Positions 25,692 through 34,407 of a stretch of DNA of 49,233 bases are shown here, in pieces. The stretch lies in NCBI GenBank assembly GCA_018304165.1, contig JAGVWS010000011.1:1-49233 (forward strand). The letters run 5' to 3'. Source of the stretch: Candidatus Pacearchaeota archaeon. Lineage in GTDB: Archaea > Nanobdellota > Nanobdellia > Pacearchaeales > GW2011-AR1. The first letter of the stretch is position 1; the number at the start of each line of letters is the position of its first letter. The position numbers and the translations under genes are program-made. Under the pieces are notes generated by a model. That model saw only the letters and a list, made by a program, of their open reading frames with translations, was not told where the DNA came from and did no database searches.

Positions 25692-26188
25692 TCTAAGCCC
25701 CCCAGAGAGCATAATTCATCCAGATGCTTAAAACTCTCACGAAAACCAGCTATATCTATAGGTTTGTAGTTATGCTCCTCGGCGTATTTTACTAAGTCCC
25801 TGAAGAAATCACGACGGAAAGGAAGATATCTGCGTTTTAATTCTTCCGGAACGGCTCTTAATTCATAATCAAGAGCTCCTAAGCAAGGGCATATTCTTCC
25901 TTGTAAAGATAATTCTAATTGTTCATGAAGAATGGGGTAGGGCCTGAATTCTTCCGGAGTTTCTTCTGATACACCATAAACGCCATTGATTATATCCTTG
26001 GAATCATCTTCAACGGCGCACTGCCAAACAAAATTAGGAAGTTCCGGACAAATGCTCTTAGGCATAACAAAGTAAGCCAGCCTTATCTCTACAGAATCAG
26101 ACTTTACAAATTTTTCTTCTTTAGGAAATCCCTGACTCTCAGCCCATTCACGAGCCAATTCAAAATCTCTCTCGCTGAATGTTTTCAT
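25688..26188 (-). CDS. GHKL operon gene 5: unrecognised protein
   Basis: A 166-residue protein with several Cys (for example CPELPNFVWQC and GRICPC) and a central YPILHEQLEL followed by LDYELRAVPEELKRRYLPFR. Overlaps the ATPase gene by 4 nt at its start and gene 6 at its end. The His-Glu pair and Cys residues could bind metal. It shares a loosely similar P-I-x-x-HE segment with gene 8. No family is recognised. Confidence 0.65.
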   Translation of the reverse strand: MKTFSERDFELAREWAESQGFPKEEKFVKSDSVEIRLAYFVMPKSICPELPNFVWQCAVEDDSKDIINGVYGVSEETPEEFRPYPILHEQLELSLQGRICPCLGALDYELRAVPEELKRRYLPFRRDFFRDLVKYAEEHNYKPIDIAGFRESFKHLDELCSLGGLE

Positions 26189-27804
26189 TTTATCCCCAGC
26201 CTGTTTAATGTGTGAAAGCGGAGAAATTCTGCTTTCTCTAAAGCTTCCCTGACGGAGTCAGAAGTAGTGCCAACTAATTTTCCCTGCCTTTCATTATTGC
26301 GAATCTCATAACTGGCAGCTTCTTTAGCAACTAACTCTACAATGTATCTCAGGAAAGAAGTCTTGTCAGAAGCATTCTGCCTGTTCTTATAATCAGAGTG
26401 AGCAGAATTGAGATAAATAATGGGAGTGCCTAACTGGTCTTCTAATTTGCTTCTAAGATGAGCGTCGCTAATTTGGAAATCAATTGGCTGGGGCTGGCCG
26501 AAAGGAACTGGGCCTCTTGGAACAACTCTCTCCTCAAAACCAGACTCGTCCTCAACAAAAGTTCCGGGGCCAGGATGCTTTCCGGATGGAGTTTTTGGAC
26601 CTCTTCTTCCCCCACCGCCTCCTGATTCAACGGGCTGAGCGCCAATGACTCTGACTAATTCTCCTTCGCCAGACCTTGTTAGGGAGCCTCCCAAACCAAG
26701 CTTCCTTAATTCTTTGAAAGCGTCCTGCATCGCTTCATAAGCCTTTTTAATCTCAATAGTGCTGCTTCTTTGACTGCCTTTCTTTGATAGTTCCGCAACT
26801 ATAGGCCTTAATTTATCCTCAATCTCCTTGATAGTTTCAAACCAGGCTCTATAAGTGCGGCTGTTCTTATCAATGGCATCTCTTCCAAGAACAAGCCTGT
26901 TGAAACGGTCATTGATAAAACCGCTTACTTTACCGGAATTCCAGACAAGATTGCTTTCTAATTCTGACAATTGAGTTAAGGAATCATAAACCAAAACATC
27001 TTTAGAATAAACAGCGACGGCATCGCCAATCGAGTCAGGATTCAGGAATAATACAACTTCCAAACCTCCGGGAGTTTCTTCGTTCTTAATTGGGACTCTC
27101 AAAACTTCGTCCATGAAAGGAGCAGAAGAACCAATTAAGTAGTTAGCTGCCTCAACAGGAGAAACTAATCTTCTCCTGCCATCATCCCTTCCAACGCTCA
27201 TATTAACAATGCCGCTGCGAAGAGCGGGAGCGTATAATTTTTGAAGCCACTTCTTCAAAGCAGGAGTAGTCAAAACTTTCTCCATGACGTGGTCGCCAAT
27301 CTGGTCAACGATTACTCTTGTTCCGTGCTTGAAAACGCCGCCAAAGCATTGCTCAACATCAGAAGCACTAAGCCTGTCAGTCCTGAACTTAACGCCATTC
27401 TTGCCTAATTCCCATCTAACATAAGAATAACCGGCATTGATAGGACCATCATAAGCTCTGGAGATAACATGCATCACTTCTCCAAGAGAGCCAAAGCCGA
27501 GAATTCCCATGCCCTTCTCCCCGCGCTGGTCAGTTCTTTCCCTCTTATCAGAATAACCAACACTAAGGGGAAGACTGAAGAGTTTGTTCTCAGTCATTCC
27601 TCTCCCATTATCAGAAATAATTAATCTTCTCTGAGGGGGAGCAGAAATAACAGAGATATCCTCTATCTGTCCGGAAACTCTGGCATCAAGGCTGTTAGTA
27701 ACGAATTCCCTGATAGAATTCTTCTCATTATAAGCCCTTGAAAGTTCAACAATGGCATAACCCTGCCCCTGACCATGAAACTGAACCATGCCTTCGGAAG
27801 TCAT
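26185..27804 (-). CDS. GHKL operon gene 4: GHKL-type ATPase
   Basis: A 539-residue ATPase of the GHKL (Hsp90/MutL/histidine-kinase) fold. The three ATP-lid motifs are clear: N box IREFVTNSLDA (about residues 30-40), G1 box ISDNGRGM (about 72), and G2 box GEKGMGILGFGSLGE (about 95). A transducer-like middle (RVIVDQIGDHV...LQKLYAPAL) follows, then a Gly/Pro-rich linker and a C-terminal domain beginning IIYLNSAHSDYKNR. Such stand-alone ATPases occur in MORC- and MutL-like systems, including defence loci. It overlaps both neighbours by 4 nt and is the only recognisable enzyme of the operon. Role in this operon unknown. Confidence 0.85.
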   Translation of the reverse strand: MTSEGMVQFHGQGQGYAIVELSRAYNEKNSIREFVTNSLDARVSGQIEDISVISAPPQRRLIISDNGRGMTENKLFSLPLSVGYSDKRERTDQRGEKGMGILGFGSLGEVMHVISRAYDGPINAGYSYVRWELGKNGVKFRTDRLSASDVEQCFGGVFKHGTRVIVDQIGDHVMEKVLTTPALKKWLQKLYAPALRSGIVNMSVGRDDGRRRLVSPVEAANYLIGSSAPFMDEVLRVPIKNEETPGGLEVVLFLNPDSIGDAVAVYSKDVLVYDSLTQLSELESNLVWNSGKVSGFINDRFNRLVLGRDAIDKNSRTYRAWFETIKEIEDKLRPIVAELSKKGSQRSSTIEIKKAYEAMQDAFKELRKLGLGGSLTRSGEGELVRVIGAQPVESGGGGGRRGPKTPSGKHPGPGTFVEDESGFEERVVPRGPVPFGQPQPIDFQISDAHLRSKLEDQLGTPIIYLNSAHSDYKNRQNASDKTSFLRYIVELVAKEAASYEIRNNERQGKLVGTTSDSVREALEKAEFLRFHTLNRLGIK

Positions 27805-28400
27805 AACAAAACCCTCCCTGATTTAGGCAATGATAGAGCAACTTCTAGGTGAGGAGTTGCAAGAATTGGATTTGGGAAGTCTTTGTTTAATTCATCCAAA
27901 GAACTTCTAATTGCTAAAGGATTCCTTGCAGCAATAGCTTCTAAGCAATCGTCATCAGTTAAAAGTCTTCTAACAGTATCAACAGATTTAGGAATATCAA
28001 AGGCATAACCTGCTTCTTCAGCAGTTCTGCCAGTATAATCACTAGGACCTCTGTAAAAAATGCTGAATCGTGCAACTAACAAACCATCATTCATAGCGTC
28101 CATAACAATGTCCTCCATTTCAGAAACAGCGCCAGCAATGTACAAGTCAGGAATGAAATTACGATCGCCGGAGAGTTCAGAGTTCATACCTCTAGCAGTA
28201 AGAGCGACAACTCTTCCATTAGGAGAAACAAGCCTTCTAGTACTACTCAAAGTTACTTGTTCCTGACCAAAAGCCAGTGACTGAATAATGGCTTTTGTTG
28301 GACCACATGCCATAACTACATCTTCAAAAGAGTAAGTCAAATAAGGAGTCTTGAGATCAACGACCAAGAATGGTGCTTGATGAACAGATTGAGAAGTCAT
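27801..28400 (-). CDS. GHKL operon gene 3: unrecognised protein
   Basis: A 199-residue, strand-rich soluble protein (PFLVVDLKTPYLTYSFEDVV, SSTRRLVSPNGRVVALTARG, DLYIAGAVSEMEDIVMDAM). Neither signal peptide nor membrane helix is present. The SPNGRVVALT region suggests a compact beta fold such as a proteasome-like or Ntn-like sheet, but no catalytic set can be shown. It overlaps genes 2 and 4 by 4 nt each, so the products are probably made in fixed ratio and may assemble with the ATPase. Confidence 0.65.
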   Translation of the reverse strand: MTSQSVHQAPFLVVDLKTPYLTYSFEDVVMACGPTKAIIQSLAFGQEQVTLSSTRRLVSPNGRVVALTARGMNSELSGDRNFIPDLYIAGAVSEMEDIVMDAMNDGLLVARFSIFYRGPSDYTGRTAEEAGYAFDIPKSVDTVRRLLTDDDCLEAIAARNPLAIRSSLDELNKDFPNPILATPHLEVALSLPKSGRVLL

Positions 28401-28732
28401 CTTCTTTCAGCCTCCTTTCTTATCCTTTCTATCTTCTCTCTTATTGGCCTAATTCTCTCATAAAAATCCTCAACTTTATCAAAATCTTCTTTGTTTCTTA
28501 TTTCATCATAATGTTTTTCGCACTCTTCAAGTGTTAAGTCAACATCAACACCATCGCTATAACTTGGTCCAGCTTGAGACAAAGTAATATCTTTCTGAGA
28601 GTATAACAAAAGATATTTTGTCTTTCCAAGATCTAAGATATCACTCACCCAGCTATGTATCTCTAATCTCTCTTCTAATTGTCCTTTGTTAAACTCGCTT
28701 GGCTCAAGGATTTTTGATTTTAAGATTTTCAT
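28397..28732 (-). CDS. GHKL operon gene 2: small TLEE-domain protein
   Basis: A 111-residue protein made of one domain that also occurs in operon gene 1 (28729-29532) and in the gene at 43638-43925. The shared pattern is LEE-L-I-x-x-W near the start, a hydrophobic YLLLYS strand, then LTLEECEKHYDEIRNKEDF and a Tyr-rich charged helix. The last 35 residues are a basic/acidic coiled coil. Starts in an ATGA overlap with gene 1. Function unknown; because the domain is reused, it may be an adaptor for the system. Confidence 0.65.
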   Translation of the reverse strand: MKILKSKILEPSEFNKGQLEERLEIHSWVSDILDLGKTKYLLLYSQKDITLSQAGPSYSDGVDVDLTLEECEKHYDEIRNKEDFDKVEDFYERIRPIREKIERIRKEAERR

Positions 28733-29532
28733 TCTAACTTTCCTCCCAATTCTTTCACTAATTTTTCCAGTCTCTCGGCAACTCTTGAGCGATGAGCAAA
28801 GTTATCCTTTGACATGGCGGCGATTCTTCTGAGAAATTCTTTCTCGCTAAGCCCTGCATACTTTCCTGTAGATGGAGAATCATCGCTCGTTCTCTGGCGC
28901 TGCTCATAAAATCTTCCCATGTTATCCATTAAGAAGTAACTTCCGGCATCAACACTCATTTCAATAACGTCAGGAAAAGTGTTCCATCTAAGAACAATGC
29001 ATTTATCATGATTGTCATGCCTTGCAGCTCTGTGAATCCTTGATTCTGTAGTGTTGGGAAAAATACCTCCGACTAATTCAATAATCTTTGGAATGGCAGA
29101 CCATATTCTTCTAAGACTGGCGTCATCTCCAACAACGGCCTTGATTTCGGCCTCTGCTCTCTTTCTTTCAATGCCCCGCTCATATTCAGTTCTGATGTTA
29201 TAAAAAGAATCAGAGTTAGTTATGCGAGCGAATAATGCCTGCGCCTCTTCAAGAGTCAGACCCTCTCTAAGTCCTAAGTAAGACTTAATGCTTTCAATAG
29301 TATCTGACGGGGCGAAGATTCTCTCTCCCTCATCATTCCTTCTGGTCAGGTATTCTCTTGCAGTATACACTAAATGGCAGCTGTTTTCTCTTGGCTTGTC
29401 TTCAGCATCTTTCCATGCCCTTATTTCAAGGCTTTCAAGAAGCCCAAGCTGCCTTGAAGCGACGAGCGCTGTCCTCTCATCGTCTTTCTCCTGCTGGTAT
29501 GTCTTAGTTGTTTCGGCGTTTGTTTCAGCCAT
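28729..29532 (-). CDS. GHKL operon gene 1: TLEE-domain protein with extra C-terminal domain
   Basis: A 267-residue protein. Residues 28-125 carry the TLEE domain (LLESLEIRAWKDAED, LVYTAREYL, GLTLEEAQALFARITNSDSF, then a charged helix). The rest (about 135-267) is a second, strand-containing domain with CIVLRWNTFPDVIEMSVDAG and a helical tail. First gene of the eight-gene operon; the 158-nt gap to the divergent AbrB-PhoU gene holds a TATA-like TTATATG near 29565 for this operon. Function unknown. Confidence 0.7.
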   Translation of the reverse strand: MAETNAETTKTYQQEKDDERTALVASRQLGLLESLEIRAWKDAEDKPRENSCHLVYTAREYLTRRNDEGERIFAPSDTIESIKSYLGLREGLTLEEAQALFARITNSDSFYNIRTEYERGIERKRAEAEIKAVVGDDASLRRIWSAIPKIIELVGGIFPNTTESRIHRAARHDNHDKCIVLRWNTFPDVIEMSVDAGSYFLMDNMGRFYEQRQRTSDDSPSTGKYAGLSEKEFLRRIAAMSKDNFAHRSRVAERLEKLVKELGGKLE

Positions 29533-29690
29533 AGTGCATTGTTTTGTATTTCTTTAATAGTAACATATAATAACATATTTGATTTTAATATCTAACTGAT
29601 ATTATTGATATGAGTGATATTAAAAAGCGAAAGAGTTAAAAACCGTAAAGGATTACCCTTAACAGGTCAACCCAGACTAAATAAAGAAAA

Positions 29691-30608
29691 ATGGAAGAAC
29701 GAAAACTGATAAAGCAAGGCGGAGGCGGACTTACAATCTACCTTCCTAAGAAGTGGCTTGACAGGAAAGGGCTGAAGGAAGGAGATAAGGTAAGCGTCAT
29801 TGAAGACGAAGGTTCATTGATTATTGAAGGGAAAGTTAACAAAAAGAACGAAATCATAATTGGCATTAATGAGTCTAATATTAATGACTTAAGACACCTG
29901 CTCACTCACGCTTACAGGAGAGGTTTTAGTAGAATAATCATCAATCATGAAAGAACTGAAAGAATCATCAAAGAAGTAAAGAAAGTTGTAAGTAACGTTC
30001 TGCTAGGTTTTGAATTAACAAAAATTGAAGGAAATGAACTACTGATAGAAAACATCTCCGAGCCAAGCGAAGAAAAATATGAAGTGATGATGCAGAAAGT
30101 TTTTCTGGTAATAAGTGAAACAATGCAATTAATGTCTAACGATTTTTCCAAGGGAAAGTTTGATGATGCTAATGAGATGAAAGAACTTCGAGACCAGTCT
30201 GACAAATTCATAATCTTCTGCAAGAGGCTGTTAAGCAAGAACAAGCATGAAAGAAACCTGCTCTTTGAATGGGAATTTTTGACATTCATGATGGATATCC
30301 AGCACACATGCTACTACCTATACCACTATTGCTATGATAACAAAATAAAAGGCACTAAAGAAATGATAGCATTTAGCAAAGAATTAGAATCATACTTTTC
30401 TCACCTAAAAACAGCCTATAACAAAAAAGACGCAGCAACAGTCCACAAGATCAATGAATTAAAGAAGAAATACCACTTTGGTGACATCACTAAAATGATT
30501 GAGAAATCAAGAGGCAAAGAAAGCAGTGTTTACGCTTATTTTAGAGAAGTATTCAGAAGCATTCAATTATCAACAAGCCCGATAATGTCCATGAGTTTTA
30601 AGTACTAA
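29691..30608 (+). CDS. AbrB-PhoU regulator, copy 1
   Basis: A 305-residue archaeal PhoU-type regulator. Residues 1-50 are an AbrB/SpoVT swapped-hairpin DNA-binding domain (KLIKQGGGGLTIYLPKKW...GDKVSVIEDEGSLIIEG); the rest is the two-bundle PhoU domain (LDDANEMKELRDQSDKFI-type helices). These proteins usually sense phosphate status or regulate neighbouring genes. It diverges from the GHKL operon and could regulate it. A paralog with the same neighbours lies at 45372-46259. The last 31 nt of the coding sequence are repeated after the MNT/HEPN pair. Confidence 0.88.
   Translation: MEERKLIKQGGGGLTIYLPKKWLDRKGLKEGDKVSVIEDEGSLIIEGKVNKKNEIIIGINESNINDLRHLLTHAYRRGFSRIIINHERTERIIKEVKKVVSNVLLGFELTKIEGNELLIENISEPSEEKYEVMMQKVFLVISETMQLMSNDFSKGKFDDANEMKELRDQSDKFIIFCKRLLSKNKHERNLLFEWEFLTFMMDIQHTCYYLYHYCYDNKIKGTKEMIAFSKELESYFSHLKTAYNKKDAATVHKINELKKKYHFGDITKMIEKSRGKESSVYAYFREVFRSIQLSTSPIMSMSFKY
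30569..30599 (+). repeat. 31-bp direct repeat, left copy
   Basis: Starts ATCAACAAGCCCGATAATG and ends GAGTTTT, within the end of the AbrB-PhoU gene (encoding STSPIMSMSF). One mismatch (G/A) from the right copy at 31734-31764. The two copies enclose exactly the MNT/HEPN pair. Confidence 0.75.
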
Positions 30609-30700
30609 AAAACACTTTATATAGCGTGCTTCAGAATTAAAAGATTTACAAACCGCATCAAATAGAAAGCTTTAAATATACTCTTACTCATATGAATAAT

Positions 30701-31264
30701 ATGTTACTCAATAATAAAAAGGTATTAATCTTGGAACAGTTTGTACTAGATTATGATACTAAGAAGTATGGAAGAGATATTGCGAAGAGACTGAAACTAA
30801 ACCAGAAGACTGTTGCTAATATGCTGAACGAACTGGAAAGAGAAGATATCCTGAAATATTCACGGGAAGGAAAGAACAAATATTATTTTCTGAACAAGCT
30901 TAATCCGCACATCAGAGAAATTATTAAATTGGTTGAAGTTGGCAGAAAAATCAGGTTTTTAGAAAAGAATTCTAAATTAAAGGACCTTTTTAATAAACTA
31001 GAAGAAAGAGCCAGCGGGATGGTTCTTATTTTTGGCAGTTATGCAAGCGGGAAGAGCAATGATAAGTCAGACCTTGATGTTTTTGTCATTGGAAGCATAA
31101 AGGATATTAAAGATTTAGAAGATCTCTACAATATTAAAATAAATATTGTAAAAAGCATCAAGAACAAATTTGACAAGAATGAAATTTTTATTAATGAAAT
31201 AATTAAAAATCATATTATTCTCAAAGGAATAGAGGAGTATATCGGTTTAGCATGGCAAGCATAA
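30701..31264 (+). CDS. MNT-type nucleotidyltransferase with N-terminal HTH, copy 1
   Basis: About 187 residues from MLLNNKKVLILEQ. A winged-helix domain (KYGRDIAKRLKLNQKTVANML) is followed by a minimal nucleotidyltransferase: LIFGSYASGKSNDKSDLDVFV with the GS and D-x-D catalytic pattern. MNT enzymes of the MNT/HEPN modules AMPylate or otherwise block the HEPN toxin. TTTAAATA at 30671-30678 puts transcription at 30701, so the upstream Met (30692) is not used. Overlaps the HEPN gene by 13 nt. Confidence 0.85.
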   Translation: MLLNNKKVLILEQFVLDYDTKKYGRDIAKRLKLNQKTVANMLNELEREDILKYSREGKNKYYFLNKLNPHIREIIKLVEVGRKIRFLEKNSKLKDLFNKLEERASGMVLIFGSYASGKSNDKSDLDVFVIGSIKDIKDLEDLYNIKINIVKSIKNKFDKNEIFINEIIKNHIILKGIEEYIGLAWQA

Positions 31265-31734
31265 AATGGTGCTGCGCACAAAAAGAAGGGATTAGGTTAA
31301 TTGAGCCCAGCGATAACCTGGCGTCAGGTTATATGAAGATGGCTGAGGATGCAATAGGCACAATGAACAGAGAGAGAAATTACAATCCTGCCTTCGCAGT
31401 ATCTGCATGTTATTACTCAATGTATTATTCACTTTATTCAATAATGATGAAAATAGGAATCAAATGTGAAATTCATTCATGCAGCCTGGAATTTATGAGG
31501 AGATTTTTGAACAAATTTTATTCTTCAGAATATATTAAAATTATAGAGAGGGCATTTGGATGCAGAGGGATAGCGCAGTATTATGTTGATAAAGTTGTCA
31601 GAAGAGAAGATTCCGATTTTATAATGCTTAAAGCCCCATTTTTCTTATCAAAGTCCAAAGAGATTCTTTCCAAAATAAACCAGAAAGATATTCAGGAAGT
31701 AAGAAAAGGATTATCTTTATTTCTGCCGGAATAA
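31252..31734 (+). CDS. HEPN domain protein, copy 1
   Basis: A 160-residue all-helical HEPN protein: LIEPSDNLASGYMKMAEDA, AVSACYYSMYYSLYSIM and a conserved R-x-x-AQYY (RGIAQYYVDKVV). It has no evident R-x4-6-H ribonuclease motif, so if it is a toxin the active site differs from canonical HEPN RNases; it may bind nucleotides. Partner of the upstream MNT gene; together they form a probable toxin-antitoxin pair. Confidence 0.78.
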   Translation: MASIKWCCAQKEGIRLIEPSDNLASGYMKMAEDAIGTMNRERNYNPAFAVSACYYSMYYSLYSIMMKIGIKCEIHSCSLEFMRRFLNKFYSSEYIKIIERAFGCRGIAQYYVDKVVRREDSDFIMLKAPFFLSKSKEILSKINQKDIQEVRKGLSLFLPE

Positions 31735-31764
31735 TCAACAAGCCCAATAATGTCCATGAGTTTT
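31734..31764 (+). repeat. 31-bp direct repeat, right copy
   Basis: Same sequence as 30569-30599 with one mismatch. Here the frame reads STSPIMSMSFGYYSISDG-stop, which looks like an original 3' end of the AbrB-PhoU gene, suggesting the MNT/HEPN pair entered at this point. Confidence 0.75.
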
Positions 31765-31773
31765 GGATATTAT

Positions 31774-31981
31774 AGTATCTCCGATGGATGATATTATGGC
31801 TTACAGAAATATAGCTATGAGAGATACTTCTATTATCCTTAATATGATTAGCAAGTTTAATGAGCAGGTTAGCAACGACAAATGGTTAGGTGCTTATCAA
31901 AAGTTAATTTAAGAGGGTTAGAGCTAATGGTGGTTGATTCTGAAGTTATTGCTAAATTGTGGCTGGAGCGAAGATATTCTA
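31774..31981 (+). repeat. Second copy of the AGTATCTCCGAT element
   Basis: Begins AGTATCTCCGATGGATGA as at 13951 and has an internal inverse GAGATACT at 31821-31828. The sequence near 31961-31978 (TGGCTG...GAAGATATT) resembles the right end at 14136-14152. A 43-codon frame from 31784 (MDDIMAYRNIAMRDTS) lies inside; whether it is a gene is unclear. Confidence 0.4.
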
Positions 31982-33628
31982 TTAACGATTCTTCATCCTC
32001 TCTTCTCTGCGTTCTTTTAAAATTCTGTCAGCAGTGCCTTCGCCCTGCTCTTCATCAAGCTTCTTCTTGGCTTCATAAAGAAGCTTTAGTGTTTCCCATC
32101 TTTCGCGAGCATGGTCATAAGGGTCGTGAAAGGCAGAATTTTGAGGGAACCTTTGCCAATTATCAATAGCAGGATTGGCGTATTTACCTACTGCCTCCCA
32201 TGCCCTTGAATTCTCCATGTCTACAAGTATTGGAGCAATATCGTCATATTTTGTGCTTCCATTAGCCATCATAATTGCTTCATAAGTAGCCCTTGAATCA
32301 AAAAAGGCGGCTGTTGCTGTTCTTGGATCCTCTAACAAATCAAGCCAGCCCTGAAATTCTCTGGTCTGATAGTAATTAATATCGTTAAGATTCAAAGTGT
32401 TAATATTTCTATCTTTTCCACCAGTAAGAAATATACTAACTACTCCGCCTTTCTTTTCAAACTCTACATCATTCTTACTGGATTCTAATTTTTCTTCTAA
32501 AGCTACTTTTGTAGAGTTCAAGTCAACAAATTTGTTCATTATGGGAATTGCACCTAGGGTTAAAGCCGCTCCAATGCCTGCAACAACACACAATCTCTTA
32601 ATCCTGGATATGGGTTTTGAGCGCTCATATTTCTTAAGAGCTTTATTGAACTCATTCTGCAATACTTCGCCGTTTTCAGGCCTGTTTTTTGGATTATAAG
32701 AAAGGCAAGAACGAAGAAATGGTTTGAGAGCTTTAGGGATATCAGCCAAAGAATCTTCAACTAGTCCCTCATATTCATGTTGTCCCATATTCTGAATTGC
32801 TAAAACCGGATCAATAGTTTCCTCTAACTTTTTTTGCGTTGGATATTTGCCTGTTAATAACCTTACTCCGAGAGCGCCTACTGACCAGACATCTGATTGA
32901 GTAGTTGGATGAGAATCAGTTCTAAATTGTTCAGGAGCTCTGATTGCAATAAAACCAATGTTATCCCTCGGGCTCCTGCTCCATTCTTCTGGACTGACAG
33001 TTGTGGCAGTGCCTGTATCTGCAATAACGATTCTTCTGTTAACAAGACCGGCAGGCTGATAATCCATCAGATTAGCAGGATTCAAATCACCATGAACCCT
33101 GTCAAAATCTGCGTGCAATTCTTTAACGCCATGAACAATATCGCCGAGATACTCCATTTGTAAATCTCTAAATAATTTGGGATTAGAATCCGAGCCCCAG
33201 TTCATCATTTCTTCTAGAGTAGCTCTACACTGGGGCATCCAGATAAATGGCTTTTTATCATCATCCTCAAAAACAACTGATGGGAGAACATAACTAGCTG
33301 GCTGAAAACGAACTTCTCTGGTAATAACTGCGTCATCATTAATCACTCTATGTTCTCTCTGCTTCTGGGAAATTTTTGAATGAGAAAGAAGCTTGATAGC
33401 ACCATATTGCCCTGTTCTTTGATCGCGAGCAGCATAAACAACGCCATTACTCCCCTGGCCTAACTTCCTGCCGACAATGAATCGCTGTGAATTAATAACT
33501 CTCGGAGTTATCTCGCCAAAATCTCTGATTGAGCCGGCCCTGATTAATTCTTCATGAGTCATACCTTGATAAGCAGTATCATCAATAAGCTGAAAATTTT
33601 CACCGCCTGCCGATTCGTCCTTAGTCAT
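31982..33628 (-). CDS. Membrane-bound eukaryote-like Ser/Thr protein kinase
   Basis: A 548-residue kinase. The glycine loop KLGQGSNGVVYAA, the Lys in GAIKLL, the catalytic loop HGDLNPANLM (HGD instead of HRD), ADTG in place of DFG and the APE segment IRAPEQFR are present, so the protein is likely active. A single hydrophobic helix (about 345-362, LCVVAGIGAALTLGAIPIM) separates the cytoplasmic kinase from a C-terminal charged extracytoplasmic domain of about 185 residues, the layout of PknB-type receptors. Third gene of a 34283-31982 operon, starting in an ATGA overlap with a small AbrB gene. It faces the MNT/HEPN module convergently; a paralog occupies the same position at 47617. Confidence 0.88.
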   Translation of the reverse strand: MTKDESAGGENFQLIDDTAYQGMTHEELIRAGSIRDFGEITPRVINSQRFIVGRKLGQGSNGVVYAARDQRTGQYGAIKLLSHSKISQKQREHRVINDDAVITREVRFQPASYVLPSVVFEDDDKKPFIWMPQCRATLEEMMNWGSDSNPKLFRDLQMEYLGDIVHGVKELHADFDRVHGDLNPANLMDYQPAGLVNRRIVIADTGTATTVSPEEWSRSPRDNIGFIAIRAPEQFRTDSHPTTQSDVWSVGALGVRLLTGKYPTQKKLEETIDPVLAIQNMGQHEYEGLVEDSLADIPKALKPFLRSCLSYNPKNRPENGEVLQNEFNKALKKYERSKPISRIKRLCVVAGIGAALTLGAIPIMNKFVDLNSTKVALEEKLESSKNDVEFEKKGGVVSIFLTGGKDRNINTLNLNDINYYQTREFQGWLDLLEDPRTATAAFFDSRATYEAIMMANGSTKYDDIAPILVDMENSRAWEAVGKYANPAIDNWQRFPQNSAFHDPYDHARERWETLKLLYEAKKKLDEEQGEGTADRILKERREERMKNR

Positions 33629-33798
33629 TTTATCCCCTCCACTACTTCTTTCTCTTCCGGGCTATCAATAACATCAATCGCCAGCTTCACGATAGTGCCG
33701 GGCTTTAATTTATTTTCAAGAAATCTCGGAATAACAATTATCGCCTGCGAGCCATGCTTGGCGATGCGCTTGGTGAGGGAGAATTTTTTGGAGGTCAT
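33625..33798 (-). CDS. Small AbrB/SpoVT-domain protein
   Basis: A 57-residue frame: RIAKHGSQAIIVIPRFLENK then LKPGTIVKLAIDVID, a one-domain AbrB swapped-hairpin pattern. ATG overlaps the stop of the upstream membrane gene and its stop overlaps the kinase ATG (ATGA at both ends). A GAGGAAAGGAAA purine run lies just before the ATG. Probably a DNA-binding regulator of its own operon. Confidence 0.75.
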   Translation of the reverse strand: MTSKKFSLTKRIAKHGSQAIIVIPRFLENKLKPGTIVKLAIDVIDSPEEKEVVEGIK

Positions 33799-34283
33799 TT
33801 TCCTTTCCTCCTCAATATTTTATCCAATCCTACGGCTGCTGCAGCTCCAGCAGCATAAGCGATGAAATCACCAGGCATATTCCAATCAGCGTATTGAGAG
33901 TCGAATATTTTGGCGTACAAACCAAGATGCTCAGAAACTTCCAGAGCATAAGTAAGTACAGTTACTGCAAGAGCGGGTTTTAAAAGAGATTTTGAAACTT
34001 TTGGATTTCTAAAAGCAAGAGTTCCTCCAAACGCAGAAATAGCATTCCACCCGTACTCACGAACGAAGCCTTCAGGAATCTTAGCTAATTTTCCAATAAC
34101 ATAAGTAGCAACAAGTAGAGGAAAAGGGGTTAATAAACCACCAAGAAGTATAGAAGAGGCTGAACTTTCACCAATTTTAATAATGGGAGTATCAAATACT
34201 CTCGTCATCACTCTACTTCTGATGTTGCTATGGCTAAATGAATCACTATCTTTTTCAACTCCTATTTCTAAAGTGGATTCCAT
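33795..34283 (-). CDS. Multi-pass membrane protein, VanZ/DUF2809-like
   Basis: About 162 residues from MESTLEIGVEKD. The first 40 residues are polar; then three or four hydrophobic helices (SILLGGLLTPFPLLVATYVI, LLKPALAVTVLTYALEV, FIAYAAGAAAAVGLDKIL). The loop WNMPGDFIAYAAG resembles the NxxDxxAN-type segment of VanZ-like and DUF2809 proteins, weakly. The TATA box TATTTAA (about 34314-34320) predicts transcription near 34291, so I prefer the ATG at 34283 over 34301. First gene of the kinase operon. Confidence 0.65.
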   Translation of the reverse strand: MESTLEIGVEKDSDSFSHSNIRSRVMTRVFDTPIIKIGESSASSILLGGLLTPFPLLVATYVIGKLAKIPEGFVREYGWNAISAFGGTLAFRNPKVSKSLLKPALAVTVLTYALEVSEHLGLYAKIFDSQYADWNMPGDFIAYAAGAAAAVGLDKILRRKGK

Positions 34284-34407
34284 TTTATGTATAAAATACA
34301 TAAGCCTAAAGGGTATTTAAACCTTATGGAATGTGATTACTTAAAAGTTACATTAAAAGTACGCATCAGTAAAGATTTATATATCCAAGAATGGCTATTA
34401 ATCACCC

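Noticed and set aside
31882-32169. 95-codon plus-strand frame overlapping the kinase 3' end
   Set aside because: Antisense to the kinase over most of its length; the upstream part belongs to the repeat region.
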